A stretch of DNA of 64,000 bases from Pomphorhynchus laevis (lineage: Eukaryota; Acanthocephala; Palaeacanthocephala; Echinorhynchida; Pomphorhynchidae). The stretch's first letter is position 1; each line of letters opens with the position of its first letter. The position numbers were made by a program, and so were the translations under genes. The notes below the pieces were generated by a model that saw only the letters and a program-made list of their open reading frames with translations, had not been told where the DNA came from and ran no database searches. Positions 43,801-55,851 of this stretch are shown here, piece by piece. The stretch lies in the NCBI GenBank assembly GCA_012934845.2, contig WNNJ02002381.1:62001-126000 (forward strand), read 5' to 3'.

Positions 43801-44640
43801 GATTTCAAAGAGGGTGTCATCGGGAAAAATGCGACTGGCTGAAGAGATGTGTTTAAATCGTTCGGAGAGGAAAGAGGACGCGTGAGAGCGATGCTTGAAA
43901 AAAATTTTAGGTGACGGAGCTGACAATGATTATATTGAGAAGATTTGTTTAGTCGGATGAACGCGACAGGAGAGATGTTGTCGAAAACGTTTGTGTTATC
44001 CGCCGGAACAATTGACCAGAGGATGGATATGAATGCGGAAATATCGTGGTCGAGACGTGCTTGTGAAGATAAGGATGTGGAAGAAGTGATGTTTGTGACG
44101 ATGATGATGTTTCAGTGAATAAGGACGATTGACGTGGGTGAGATCACGATAGGAGAGCTGGTAGTTGAGGATATTAAGGGATTACGTTCGACAGCGGGAT
44201 ACAAAGAGGATATGGATAATATAGAGGGTGGCAAGCGATATGAAGAAATGTTATGAGTGGAAGGATTGTGGAGGTTTTGTGAAGGCGATTTTGATTGATA
44301 GATGTAGGTTATTGAGAAACGAGATAGAGGGGACGGGGCGTCGGGGAGTGAATATGATCTGGAATGGGAAGTGTATATGGTGACAGGATAAGTGAATGGA
44401 TAAAGAACCTCGGAAACGGCAGGGGTAGTTTGAGTGGACGTGTTTGATGTTGATATGTCTTATGGGAGAGGTTGCGGATTAGCTTGTGGGCACAAAATCC
44501 ACAGAGTAAGTCTTCTTTAGACTTATGGTTGTCGCAGGCGATTGTGATTCTGACGCTACTGTCGTCTGTCGATCACTGTACTTATAGTTGGACACATTTT
44601 GTGCCGGTCGTAGCTGTTTTCTCAAGTCCTCACATTAACG
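40859..44640 (-). mobile_element. near full-length L2/CR1-like LINE, broken
   Basis: Minus strand, about 3.8 kb. ORF1 start near 44600 has a PHD-like CDNHKS-DLLCGFCAHKLI. Further on come KKRRREENGETSLFIRNIDG, the endonuclease (FRLGLFNTRSILHKSDLILN; PLLVLGDFNIRLD; SDSGLSDHFLV), the RT N terminus (VSSVLKSLPDKTSSTDLLPT), YADD as MQYADDVFIYDHAP at about 41690-41645, and the C-terminal part shared with the + copy. Many frameshifts. Base composition (GC-rich, CG-rich) stands out from the AT-rich surround. The + frames at 41565 and 44472 are shadows. Confidence 0.75.
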
Positions 44641-45239
44641 TTCCTGTGTGTTTAAGCTGTTAAATTCGCCACTACAACTGATTGAATTGATTGTAAGTAA
44701 TATTATCTAAAACAATTTTTTAGCCAGTGCTACCTTTAATTCATTCTGATCTTGCTTACCTAAATTCGATAATTATATAGTCCTTGAGAATCCAAATTCG
44801 TCTAAATTATGTTTTGCTGGATCGCTAGTCCCTAATCATCCATCACGTGTGGGGATGGATGTGGGGATATGGATTTTTTGAAGAATATCGTCTATTGCTT
44901 GGACGACTATAATTTTTAGAAAATTATTATTTATTTCTTTTGATAGTTTTTGAAACCATGTTTATTGTGTTCTAGTAATTCGTTGAATATTAGTTTATTA
45001 AAACTGTATCACATGTGAAAATAATGTAGTTGCTACATATCAATCGCTCTCCGTCATTTCACTCGACAATTTTATTTCTTTCGGCCATGTATTTTATTTT
45101 CTCTTTAACTTGTTTCTCAACATATATGTCCTTTCCTATATAACCAAGCAGTTTGATTCCACAATAAGCGACACAAACATTTGTTTACGAAATATTTATA
45201 CTTTTCATTCAACGTTCACTCGTTCATTAATAAAAACAT
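44641..45239. other. spacer, no gene seen
   Basis: No clear feature; a GGGGATGGATGTGGGGATATGG run at about 44850 is the only oddity. Confidence 0.4.
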
Positions 45240-46320
45240 TTCGGAACATTGACATAAAAACCATAATGTTGTCCGATCATCTTTAATAACTTCCATATAC
45301 TAATGAGATCACGCATGTTATCAACAAATGTAGCATAATATGCTTGCCATATTTAATTGATCTGAGGTACACTAGTTTGAATATGTTGAATAAGAGGCAA
45401 GGTAGCTGCAACACAGGCTGCCATTGCAAGTGGATCCTCTTGAGTCACACCTTGTGATATTTAGGTTTTGTATTCATCTGTAAGTATTGATTGTCTTGTG
45501 TGGGTATTTACAGCACAATTAATAACACCGGACACAATGTCAATGTTTTCCAGAAGTAGTGATCGATTTATACAGTTGAATTCGTTTCGCGCATCGATTG
45601 TTAGATTGCAGTTATCCGTTTTTTGAGAATACTTCTCTTATCGAATTAATTGTTTTACTTCCGCATCGTTGACCGGCACTTATCTGTTTGAAACCAGCGA
45701 CTTTCATAAAAGACTGATGAATGTGAAATAATAGTTCTTTAGCAACTATTCTACGCATTACGTATCCAATATTTATCGATCTAATACCGGGAGACTTATC
45801 TAAAGGATTTATTCCGCAAACATAATAGGCTTTTTAGAACTTCGGCTCAATTGGTTCAGACGCATACTTGATTGCACAACTTGCTAAACTCTGCTAATTT
45901 TGATGACTCAATATAGAAATTTGTGAGAAATGAGGTCAACGTGGTAGCATCTACTCCTAAGGGTCAAGCTGCTCCATTTGTTAGCATTACAGATATCCGC
46001 ATGTCAAATCGGTCAAGTTTGAGAGACCACCGGATAATGTGTTGAACTTGTTTCCTTACTATCCAATGATATGACTGTATCCTTCGAATATCTATAAATA
46101 CGGGCTACATGTATCTTGATTTCACTTGGATTCGTTTCCAATATCGTTTTAATATAATAATTCGTCACTATTAACTCTTGTTTGAGCAACCAATAGCAGC
46201 ACAAGTAAAACACGACCTCTTCGATTTTCTACATGTACATGACTCACAAACCACATTCTGATAGTTGCATTTACAGCACTTCCTCCCTGGCGAAGGTATT
46301 AATCTTGGTATCGTTTGCAT
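45240..46320 (-). pseudogene. relic of an RT of a fourth type (GVTQ-DPLAMA class)
   Basis: In order on minus: a Cys-rich cluster KCCKCNYQNVVCESCTCRKS; the palm lead-in PGIRSINIGYVMRRIVAKEL and FKQISAGQRCGSKTINSI; IDARNEFNCINRSLLLENID (motif A region); ISQGVTQEDPLAMAACVAAT (motif B); and MRDLISIWKLLKMIGQHYGF with YVNVPK (after the catalytic block, which is eroded). The combination of a Cys-rich N-terminal cluster with DA-NAFN-NR, G-TQGDPLAM and YG-F-N-K is a recognisable RT class seen in cnidarians, sponges and other invertebrates; I cannot give it a clade name. Several stops. Confidence 0.6.
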
Positions 46321-46924
46321 AAGATTGTATAAGTGATCAGTGCAACTTTTAATAATATAATATAATTATAATATTATAATATTATAATATAATATAATTT
46401 CTTTAAATTTTTTATTTTTATCTCTACTTTTCTCTAGACATTATGACATAAATAATATAAAAAAATATTTTATATTCTGTCATATTATTTCATGACCATC
46501 TTGTGATAACTGTCTTTAGTAGTAAACTTTTTATTAGAATCTTTATTGCCATATTGGTCTTTCATGATTTCAATGTGAAATATAATTTCACATAAAATAA
46601 TATATTAATAATAAAATATATTTTATATAATATGTAAAAAATGGTGTTTAGATTTAACATAAACTTCATGAGGTCTGACTTGACGTGGAATGTAATGGAT
46701 TAGTAGGGTCATGATACCAGTGAAAGTGCTTGGATTACATTCCAGTAATTTTCTCGGTTGCTGATGGAGCGAGTTCTTGCACTTTTAAAAATTTAAATAT
46801 TGAAAAATTTTAAAATTTTTAATATTTTTATTCTATACTGTACACCTTCACACTGTATTATTTGACTCTTTTTGTTAGAGATTGCCCTATGCACTATATG
46901 CGGGCAATAATAACTAATATAAAC
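46321..46924. other. AT-rich spacer, no gene seen
   Basis: TATAATAT palindromic runs at 46350-46400; nothing else. Confidence 0.45.
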
Positions 46925-47145
46925 ACGTATTGGAGCTGGATCAAATAAAAGAGGAAATTATTTTTTATATTTCGCTAACTACTGTTAGCATCTTCAGAAA
47001 ATTACTGAAGATGATTACTGTAATTTAAATTACTGTAATGTTCTGAAGATGCTAAGAGAAGTTAGCGAAATATCGAAAATAATTTCCTCATTTCTTTGAT
47101 CAAGCTACAATAATTATTTATCGGAGCTAAAATTTTCCTCCTTTC
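46925..47145. repeat. head-to-head pair of family F hammerhead repeats
   Basis: Minus copy (47015-46925): CUGAAGA-U-GCUAAC-AGUA-GUUAGC-GAAAUAU, helix II perfect. Plus copy (47038-47145): CUGAAGA-U-GCUAA-GAGAAG-UUAGC-GAAAUAUC-GAAAA, then TTTCCTCATTTCTTTGATC. Helix I in the minus copy is UUUU with GAAAA-type sequence. Both have the consensus CUGANGA and GAAA strands and the same extra U as the 11.6-kb copy. The plus copy runs directly into the satellite array. Confidence 0.65.
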
Positions 47146-47146
47146 T

Positions 47147-50100
47147 TTGATCCAGCTCCAAAATTACCCTAGAAGGTTAGCAGAGGTTAGCGAAATTTCA
47201 AATATTATTTTCCTTCTTTCTTTGATCCAGCTCCAAAATTACCTTAGAAGGTTAACAGAGGTTAGCGAAATTTCAAATAAGATTTTACTCATTTCTTTGC
47301 TCCAGATCCAAAATTACATTAGAAGGTTAACAGAGGTTAGCGAAATATCAAATAAGATTTTCCTCCTTTCTTTGATCCAGCTTAAAAATTACATTAGAAG
47401 GTTAGCAGAGGTTAGCGAAATATCAAAAAAGATTTTCCTTCATTCTTTGATCTAGCTCCAAAATTACATTAGAAGGTTAACAGAGGTTAGCGAAATATCA
47501 AATAAGATTTTACTCATTTCTTTGATCCAGATCCAAAATTACATTAGAAGGTTAACAGAGGTTAGCGAAATATCAAATAAGATTTTCCTCCTTTCTTTGA
47601 TCCAGCTCCAAAATTACATTAGAAGGTTAACAGAGGTTATCGAAATATCAAATAAGATATTCCTCCTTTCTTTGATCCAGCTCCAAAATTACATTAGAAG
47701 GTTAACAGAGGTTAGCGAAATATCAAATAAGATTTTCCTCCTTTCTTTGATCCAGCTCCAAAATTACATTAGAAGGTTAACAGAGGTTAGCGAAATATCA
47801 AATAAGATTTTCCTCCTTTCTTTGATACAGCTCCAAAATTACCTTAGAAGGTTAGCAGAGGTTAGCGAAATATCAAATAAGATTTTCCTTCTTTCTTTGA
47901 TCCAGCTCAAAATTACATTAGAAGGTTAACAGAGGTTAGCGAAATATCAAATAAGATTTTCCTCCTTTCTTTGATCTAGCTCCAAAATTACATTAGAAGG
48001 TTAACAGAGGTTAGCGAAATATCAAATAAGATGTTCCTCCTTTATTTGATCCAGCTCCAAAATTACATTAGAAGGTTAGCAGAGGTTAGCAAAATATCAA
48101 ATAAGATTTTCCTCCTTTCTTTGATCCAGCTCCAAAATTACATTAGAAGGTTAACAGAGGTTAGGGAAATATCAAATAAGATTTTCCTCCTTTCTTTGAT
48201 CCAGCTCCAAAATTACATTAGAAGGTTAACAGAGGTTAGCGAAATATCAAAAAAGATTTTCCTCCTTTCTTTGATCCAGCTCCAAAATTACCTTAGAAGG
48301 TTAGCAGAGGTTAGCGAAATATCAAATAAGATTTTCCTTCTTTCTTTGATCCAGCTCCAAAATTACATTAGAAGGTTAACAGAGGTCAGCGAAATATCAA
48401 ATAAAATTTTCATCATTTCTTTGATCCAGCTCCAAAATTACATTAGAAGGTTAACAGAAGTCAGCGAAATATCAAAAGGTTTCCTAATTTCTTTGATCCA
48501 GCTCTAAAATTACCTTAGAAGGTTAACAGATGTTAGCGAAATTTCAAATAAGATTTTACTCATTTCTTTGATCCAGATCCAAAATTACATTAGAAGGTTA
48601 ACAGAGGTCAGCGAAATATCAAATAAAATTTTCATCATTTCTTTGATCCAGCTCCAAAATTACATTAGAAGGTTAACAGAAGTCAGCGAAATATCAAAAG
48701 GTTTCCTAATTTCTTTGATCCAGCTCTAAAATTACCTTAGAAGGTTAACAGATGTTAGCGAAATTTCAAATAAGATTTTACTCATTTCTTTGATCCAGAT
48801 CCAAAATTACATTAGAAGGTTAACAGAGGTTAGCGAAATATCAAATAAAATTTTCCTCCTTTCTTTGATCCAGCTCCAAAATTACCTTAGAAGGTTAGCA
48901 GAGGTTAGCGAAATATCAAATAAGATTTTCCTTCTTTCTTTGATCCAGCTCCAAAATTACATTAGAAGGTTAACAGAGGTCAGAGAAATATCAAATAAGA
49001 TTTTCCTCCTTTCTTTGATCCAGCTCCAAAATTACCTTAGAAGGTTAACAGAGGTTAGCGAAATATCAAATAAGATTTTCCTCCTTTCTTTGATCCAGCT
49101 CCAAAATTACATTAGAAGGTTAACAGAGGTTAGCGAAATATCAAATAAGATTTTCCTCCTTTCTTTGATCCAGCTCCAAAATTACATTAGAAGGTTAACA
49201 GAGGTTAGCGAAATATCAAATAAGATTTTCCTCCTTTCTTTGATCCAGCTCCAAAATTACATTAGAAGGTTAACAGAGGTTAGCGAAATATCAAATAAGA
49301 TTTTCCTCCTTTCTTTGATCCAGCTCAAAAATTACATTAGAAGGTTAGCAGAGGTTAGCGAAATATCAAATAAGATTTTCCTCCTTTCTTTGATCCAGCT
49401 CCAAAATTACATTAAAAGGTTAAAAGAGGTTAGCGAAATATCAAATAAGATTTTCCTCCTTTCTTTGATCCAGCTCCAAAATTACATTAGAAGGTTAACA
49501 GAGGTTAGCGAAATATCAAATAAGATTTTCCTCCTTTCTTTGATCCAGCTCCAAAATTACCTTAGAAGGTTAGCAGAGGTTAGCGAAATATCAAATAAGA
49601 TTTTCCTTCTTTCTTTGATCCAGCTCCAAAATTACATTAGAAGGTTAACAGAGGTCAGAGAAATATCAAATAAGATTTTCCTCCTTTCTTTGATCCAGCT
49701 CCAAAATTACCTTAGAAGGTTAACAGAGGTCAGCGAAATATCAAATAAGATTTTCCTCCTTTCTTTGATCCAGCTCCAAAACTACCTTAGAAGGTTAGAA
49801 GAGGTTAGCGAAATTTCAAATAAGATTTTCCTTCTTTCTTTGATCCAGCTCCAAAATTACATTAGAAGTTTAACAGAGGTCAGCGAAATATCAAATAAAA
49901 TTTTCATCATTTCTTTGATCCAGCTCCAAAATTACATTAGAAGGTTAACAGAGGTCAGCGAAATATCAAAAGGTTTCCTAATTTCTTTGATCCAGCTCTA
50001 AAATTACCTTAGAAGGTTAACAGATGTTAGCGAAATTTCAAATAATATTTTACTCATTTCTTTGATCCATATCCAAAATTACATTAGAAGGTTAACAGAG

Positions 50101-52720
50101 GTTAGCGAAATATCAAATAAAATTTTCCTCCTTTCTTTGATCCAGCTCCAAAATTACCTTAGAAGGTTAGCAGAGGTTAGCGAAATATCAAATAAGATTT
50201 TCCTTCTTTCTTTGATCCAGCTCCAAAATTACATTAGAAGGTTAACAGAGGTCAGAGAAATATCAAATAAGATTTTCCTCCTTTCTTTGATCCAGCTCCA
50301 AAATTACCCTAGAAGGTTAGCAGAGGTCAGCGAAATATCAAATAAGATTTTCCTCCTTTCTTTGATCCAGCTCCAAAATTACCTTAGAAGGTTAGCAGAG
50401 GTTAGCGAAATTTCAAATAAGATTTTCCTTCTTTCTTTGATCCAGCTCCAAAATTACATTAGAAGGTTAACAGAGGTCAGCGAAATATCAAATAAAATTT
50501 TCATCGTTTCTTTGATCCAGCTCCAAAATTACATTAGAAGGTTAACAGAGGTCAGCGAAATATCAAATAAGATTTTCCTCCTTTCTTTGATCCAGCTCCA
50601 AAACTACCTTAGAAGGTTAGAAGAGGTTAGCGAAATTTCAAATAAGATTTTCCTTCTTTCTTTGATCCAGCTCCAAAATTACATTAGAAGTTTAACAGAG
50701 GTCAGCGAAATATCAAATAAAATTTTCATCATTTCTTTGATCCAGCTCCAAAATTACATTAGAAGGTTAACAGAGGTCAGCGAAATATCAAAAGGTTTCC
50801 TAATTTCTTTGATCCAGCTCTAAAATTACCTTAGAAGGTTAACAGATGTTAGCGAAATTTCAAATAAGATTTTACTCATTTCTTTGATCCATATCCAAAA
50901 TTACATTAGAAGGTTAACAGAGGTTAGCGAAATATCAAATAAAATTTTCCTCCTTTCTTTGATCCAGCTCCAAAATTACCTTAGAAGGTTAGCAGAGGTT
51001 AGCGAAATATCAAATAAGATTTTCCTTCTTTCTTTGATCCAGCTCCAAAATTACATTAGAAGGTTAACAGAGGTCAGAGAAATATCAAATAAGATTTTCC
51101 TCCTTTCTTTGATCCAGCTCCAAAATTACCTTAGAAGGTTAGCAGAGGTCAGCGAAATATCAAATAAGATTTTCCTCCTTTCTTTGATCCAGCTCCAAAA
51201 TTACCTTAGAAGGTTAGCAGAGGTTAGCGAAATTTCAAATAAGATTTTCCTTCTTTCTTTGATCCAGCTCCAAAATTACATTAGAAGGTTAACAGAGGTC
51301 AGCGAAATATCAAATAAAATTTTCATCGTTTCTTTGATCCAGCTCCAAAATTACATTAGAAGGTTAACAGAGGTCAGCGAAATATCAAAAGGTTTCCTAA
51401 TTTCTTTGATCCAGCTCTAAAATTACCTTAGAAGGTTAACAGTTGTTAGCGAAATTTCAAATAAGATTTTACTCATTTCTTTGATCCTTAGAAGGTTAGC
51501 GAAATATCAAATAAGATTTTTCTCCTTTCTTTGATCCAGCTCCAAAATTACATTAGAAGGTTAACAGTGGTTAGCGAAATATCAAATAAGATCCAGCTCC
51601 AAAATTACCTTAGAAGGTTAGCAGAGGTTAGCGAAATATCAAATAAGATTTTCCTTCTTTATTTGATCCAGCTCTAAAATTACATTTTAGAAGGTTAACA
51701 GAGGTCAGAAATTCAAATAAGATTTTCCTCCTTTCTTTGATCCAGCTCCAAAATTACCTTAGAAGGTTAGCAGAGGTCAGCGAAATATCAAATAAGATTT
51801 TCTCTCATTTCTTTGATCCAGCTCCAAAATTACCTTAGACGGTTAGTAGATGTTAGCGAAATATCAAATAAGATTTTCCTCCTTTCTTTGATCCAGCTCT
51901 ATAATTAACTTAGAAGGTTAACAGAGGTTAGCGAAATATCAAATAAGATTTTTCTCCTTTCTTTGATCCAGCTCCAAAATTACATTAGAAGGTTAACAGT
52001 GGTTAGCGAAATATCAAATAAGATTTTCCTCCTTTCTTTGATCCAGCTCCAAAATTACCTTAGAAGGTTAGCAGAGGTTAGCGAAATATCAAATAAGATT
52101 TTCCTTCTTTATTTGATCCAGCTCTAAAATTACATTAGAAGGTTAACAGAGGTCAGAGAAATATCAAATAAGATTTTCCTCCTTTATTTGATCCAGCTCC
52201 AAAATTACATTAGAAGGTTAGCAGAGGTTAGCGAAATATCAAATAAGATTTTCCTCTTTTCTTTGATCCAGCTCCAAAATTACATTAGAAGGTTTACAGA
52301 GGTTAGGGAAATATCAAATAAGATTTTCCTCCTTTCTTTGATCCAGCTCCAAAATTACATTAGAAGGTTAACAGAGGTTAGCGAAATATCAAATAAGATT
52401 TTCCTCCTTTCTTTGATCCAGCTCCAAAATTACCTTAGAAGGTTAGCAGAGGTTAGCGAAATATCAAATAAGATTTTCCTTCTTTCTTTGATCCAGCTCC
52501 AAAATTACATTAGAAGGTTAACAGAGGTCAGCGAAATATCAAATAAAATTTTCATCATTTCTTTGATCCAGCTCCAAAATTACATTAGAAGGTTAACAGA
52601 GGTCAGCGAAATATCAAAAGGTTTCCTAATTTCTTTGATCCAGCTCTAAAATTACCTTAGAAGGTTAACAGATGTTAGCGAAATTTCAAATAAGATTTTA
52701 CTCATTTCTTTGATCCAGCT
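47147..52720 (+). repeat. 75-bp satellite array, about 74 units, hammerhead-derived
   Basis: Head-to-tail units of mostly 75 bp (a few 72-77): CCAAAATTACATTAGAAGG, TTAACAGAGGTTAGC, GAAATATCAAATAAGATTTT, CCTCCTTTCTTTGATCCAG. Because 75 is divisible by 3, long frames stay open (up to 403 codons of a 25-residue repeat containing NKIFLLSLIQLQNY); these are not genes. Each unit keeps GUUAAC/GUUAGC as a fully paired helix II (one G-U) with loop AGAG, followed by GAAAUAUC, exactly as in the family F copies at its left edge; the CUGAAGA strand has become UUAGAAGG. A variant unit with CAAAAGGTTTCCTAATTTC recurs at about 48475, 48698, 49968, 50790, 51387 and 52616, showing higher-order duplication of blocks. 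Confidence 0.93.
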
Positions 52721-53545
52721 TTAATAATTCTTTATTAACTATTATATAAAGTCAGAAAGCCAAAAACTTTAAATTCAAAACGTTATAACATGTAAAACAT
52801 TTATCTAGAACGTAATATATATTATATCCAATTTTTGCAATTAAAGTTTAATTTCAACTTTGGCTTAGAGATTATAATTAATAAAAATAGTAAAATAAGC
52901 TAATTTTCAATAAAATATATCACGTGCCCAACTTATTATCCATTTGAAACGCTATCACATGATTAATAAATTGAGCATTTAGTCGACATTAACTTAGAGC
53001 GGATGAGAACAGCAGTTTCAAATATTTTATTATTTCGGATTAAATATTTTTGTTTTGAGGTTACGATTACATTTTTAATTTTTGATCGAAATTTTTTTTT
53101 GAATCAAAACTTATCGACATTTAAGTAACTGTTGTTTTAATTAACTTTCTATTAGTAAACTTTTAATCAAAGTTTAATTAAATTTTAATTTAATTCCGAT
53201 AAATTTAAACTCATCGAAGTCTCTTTGTCTGCAAAAGACGGTTATTTTATTAATAATAAACGACATTAATATTGTTCGTTTATAATAATATCATAATAGG
53301 TAATATTTATAATATAATATTATTTATAATATTAGCTAATAATATGAATGACATAGCCTAATAGGTAAATTGAAGATGGGATGTATCCAAAAGATTTAAA
53401 GTGCTATCAATTTTGGCACACACTTCTCGTCTCAAAGTGTATGGCTCATATCACCTATATTTTTAATATAATATTTTAAATTCTAAAATTTAAAATTATT
53501 ATATTATTTTATTATATTATAATATTTTAAATTTTGTTCATGAAT
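52721..53545. other. AT-rich, no gene seen
   Basis: No exon-like or repeat structure recognised between the satellite and the CR1 relic. Confidence 0.5.
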
Positions 53546-53549
53546 GCAT

Positions 53550-54395
53550 AATAGACTTATGTAGACTTCCAAAGGAGCCGAGGCTCGTAGGGAAGCATCA
53601 TAACGAAGTAAAAAGTATAAAATCAAAAGAAAATTAAAAAATCATCAAGAATCCAAGAGTTTAAGTTTGAGATGTTTCTTGAATTGCGAAGCAGTACAGC
53701 TGTTGACCACCCAAGACGATAGTCTAGTCCATCGTATACAGAGCGATCAACCAAACACAATTTGTTCGAAACTTTGATCGATACAACTAAAGTAGTACAA
53801 TTTGTTCAGCCATGAAGATGGAACAGCTGCTTCAATGAATGATTAGCCACCCGAGCAACATCCACACCAATGTTGGATATGCAATCAGAAGATTAAATTC
53901 TATCAATAGCTCTGAAACTCAACGACTCGAGCCTACTAAGAAAGGAATGGATCGAGTCGTCTGGATCAAATGAGTGGATATCTTCAAAATGATTTCGAAT
54001 TAACGCACTTCTAATTTCATTTGAGGGTGTGCCGCCTGAGAAGCATAAATCATATGCCATTTTAAGAGACGTGTAAACAATGAGTAATGTCTAAGGCTTA
54101 AGTCGTCCAATGTTTCCATGGAAGATAACTCTTGTTCTATGACATTATCTACTGTCATAGAAGAGTGAAGAGAGTTCAAGTTTGCCGAGATCACAACACC
54201 TATATCAGTAAAATGATTAACTGACTCGATAACTCTTGAACTTAATTTATAAGAACAGAAGCATTGCAGAGAGTAACATATTCACATACACATTCATTTG
54301 CACACATTATTGATTAGTCTTTGGGATGAACACCAATTGCTGACCCCATTCAAATCCGATTGCAGTAAGAAAGAGCTATAACAAGAAGATGTTAT
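53550..54395 (-). mobile_element. CR1-type LINE relic (sister of 37104-38285)
   Basis: Minus strand, 3' third of the RT and C terminus: SMETLDDLSLRHYSLFTRLL, KWHMIYASQAAHPQMKLEV, matching RRLEPKALRIVYPSILKSHM-LYASHATHPQLKSEL of the 37-kb copy. Ends with the same hairpin (GAGCC-TC-GGCTC) and GGAAGTCTACATA. More eroded than its sister. A minisatellite interrupts it at 54398, and 54600-54740 may be its continuation. Confidence 0.65.
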
Positions 54396-54397
54396 CA

Positions 54398-54598
54398 CCA
54401 TGAAGATGGTGATGATGAAGATGGTGATGATGAAGATGGTGATGATGAAGATGGTGATGATGAAGATGGTGATGATGAAGATGGTGATGATGAAGATGGT
54501 GATGATGAAGATGGTGATGATGAAGATGGTGATGATGAAGATGGTGATGATGAAGATGGTGATGATGAAGATGGTGATGATGAAGATGGTGATGATGA
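54398..54598 (+). repeat. 15-bp minisatellite, 13 units
   Basis: Perfect or near-perfect repeats of ATGGTGATGATGAAG. Encodes Met/Lys/Val runs on + and His/Leu runs on the minus strand; neither is a protein gene. Near-zero divergence shows recent slippage. Confidence 0.97.
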
Positions 54599-54739
54599 AC
54601 GAGAATCGATAGAATGTGATGGATATTGATTGCTTGATTCAAACAGTAGTCGACACGAGAATCGGCAGGATGGTCATAATCAGTCTTAATTGATTTTTGA
54701 CTCTTTGATATAGGAAAGACATTCAAAGGCACATAGGTC

Positions 54740-55607
54740 GGTCACAAATGAATTCATTAACACCTAAAGTTTCTGACAATTTACTCGTCACCATAACTCT
54801 TGTTCATATATCACCACCAGCTCGACTGCACGATACATAATGATACCCATAATTTCCTTTGTCATATATTGTTTGAGATCAAGGCTGAACATGATCATTA
54901 TTTATAATTTGACTTGGTTTCAATAGGTAAATTGGTTTCGATAGGTAATTTTCGACTTGGTTACAATAGGTAAACTATTGTTGACTTTGTCACTAATAGT
55001 TTCAGCTATTCACAATTAGTGCGTTTCAGCACACAATTAGTGTGCTTTTTGGTTATAAAATTAATATATCTCCTCAATAACCCGGGTAGTCACTTTATTC
55101 TCAATAATACGAGCATTCGGGGAAATCCAATTGAAATGTATTAAATTAATTATATTTAGCATTTCATTTATTTTTTGAGGTTGCACATAAGGAACATTTC
55201 ACTTGTTTATTCCTTTTTTCTTAAACGTTGAAATATATTCTTAATGTTCGTTGCTTTCTGATTTGATATGCTTTCTCAAATCTCGACTGTTGATTTAATT
55301 GCTTTGACACTAATTCTGGTTTGACATTAATCGCATAGATTCCTTTTATTTTATATTTTATCATGTTTTTTAAAGTAGATGTTGAATCAACTTTCAAGTT
55401 TTCCTTTCTACGTTGTGATTAAGCATAACGAACCAACATTTAATTGTTAATTTTTAATGTGTAGAGTCGATGTGCGCATTAACCGGTGTATTTATTATTT
55501 ATTTTAATACAAGGCTTTAACCACAAGGAATGTTTTGCCTACTCATCAATAGCTGAACGACAGTTAAATGTACATGACAAAAGGAAAAAGTAAAATAAAA
55601 ACTGTTA
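54740..55607. other. spacer, no gene seen
   Basis: A short direct repeat (TTTCGATAGGTAA / TTTCAATAGGTAAA / TTACAATAGGTAAA) at 54927-54975; nothing else. Confidence 0.45.
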
Positions 55608-55706
55608 GATTCTTATTCTGATACAGCGTCTGTTATTTATTAGTCAATTCATAAAAATGACTTTTTTTAATTTCAATTTGTTTTTTTAACTTTATTTAAA
55701 TTATAT
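55608..55706 (+). repeat. family R fragment, interrupted by CR1
   Basis: ATTCTTATTCTGATACAGCG through TCAATT-ATAAAAATGACTTT matches 60585-60685 (also the 412-bp unit at 27.5 kb) and stops where the CR1 5' region begins. Confidence 0.7.
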
Positions 55707-55851
55707 AAAATATTTAAAAATCGACTATACACATCGACTATACAACTACTACTTACAAGCTACTACTTACAATACACAACTACTTACAAGCAAGCCCAAC
55801 GAACACACAAGCTTAAACACATAATTATTCGATTACAACGAGCGAAACGAG

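Noticed and set aside
47147-52720. CRISPR-like array or repeat protein gene
   Set aside because: Units are contiguous without unique spacers, and the host is a eukaryote. The open frames follow from a unit length divisible by three.
54376-54732. His/Leu-repeat protein on minus and Met/Lys-repeat protein on plus
   Set aside because: Both are translations of the 15-bp minisatellite.
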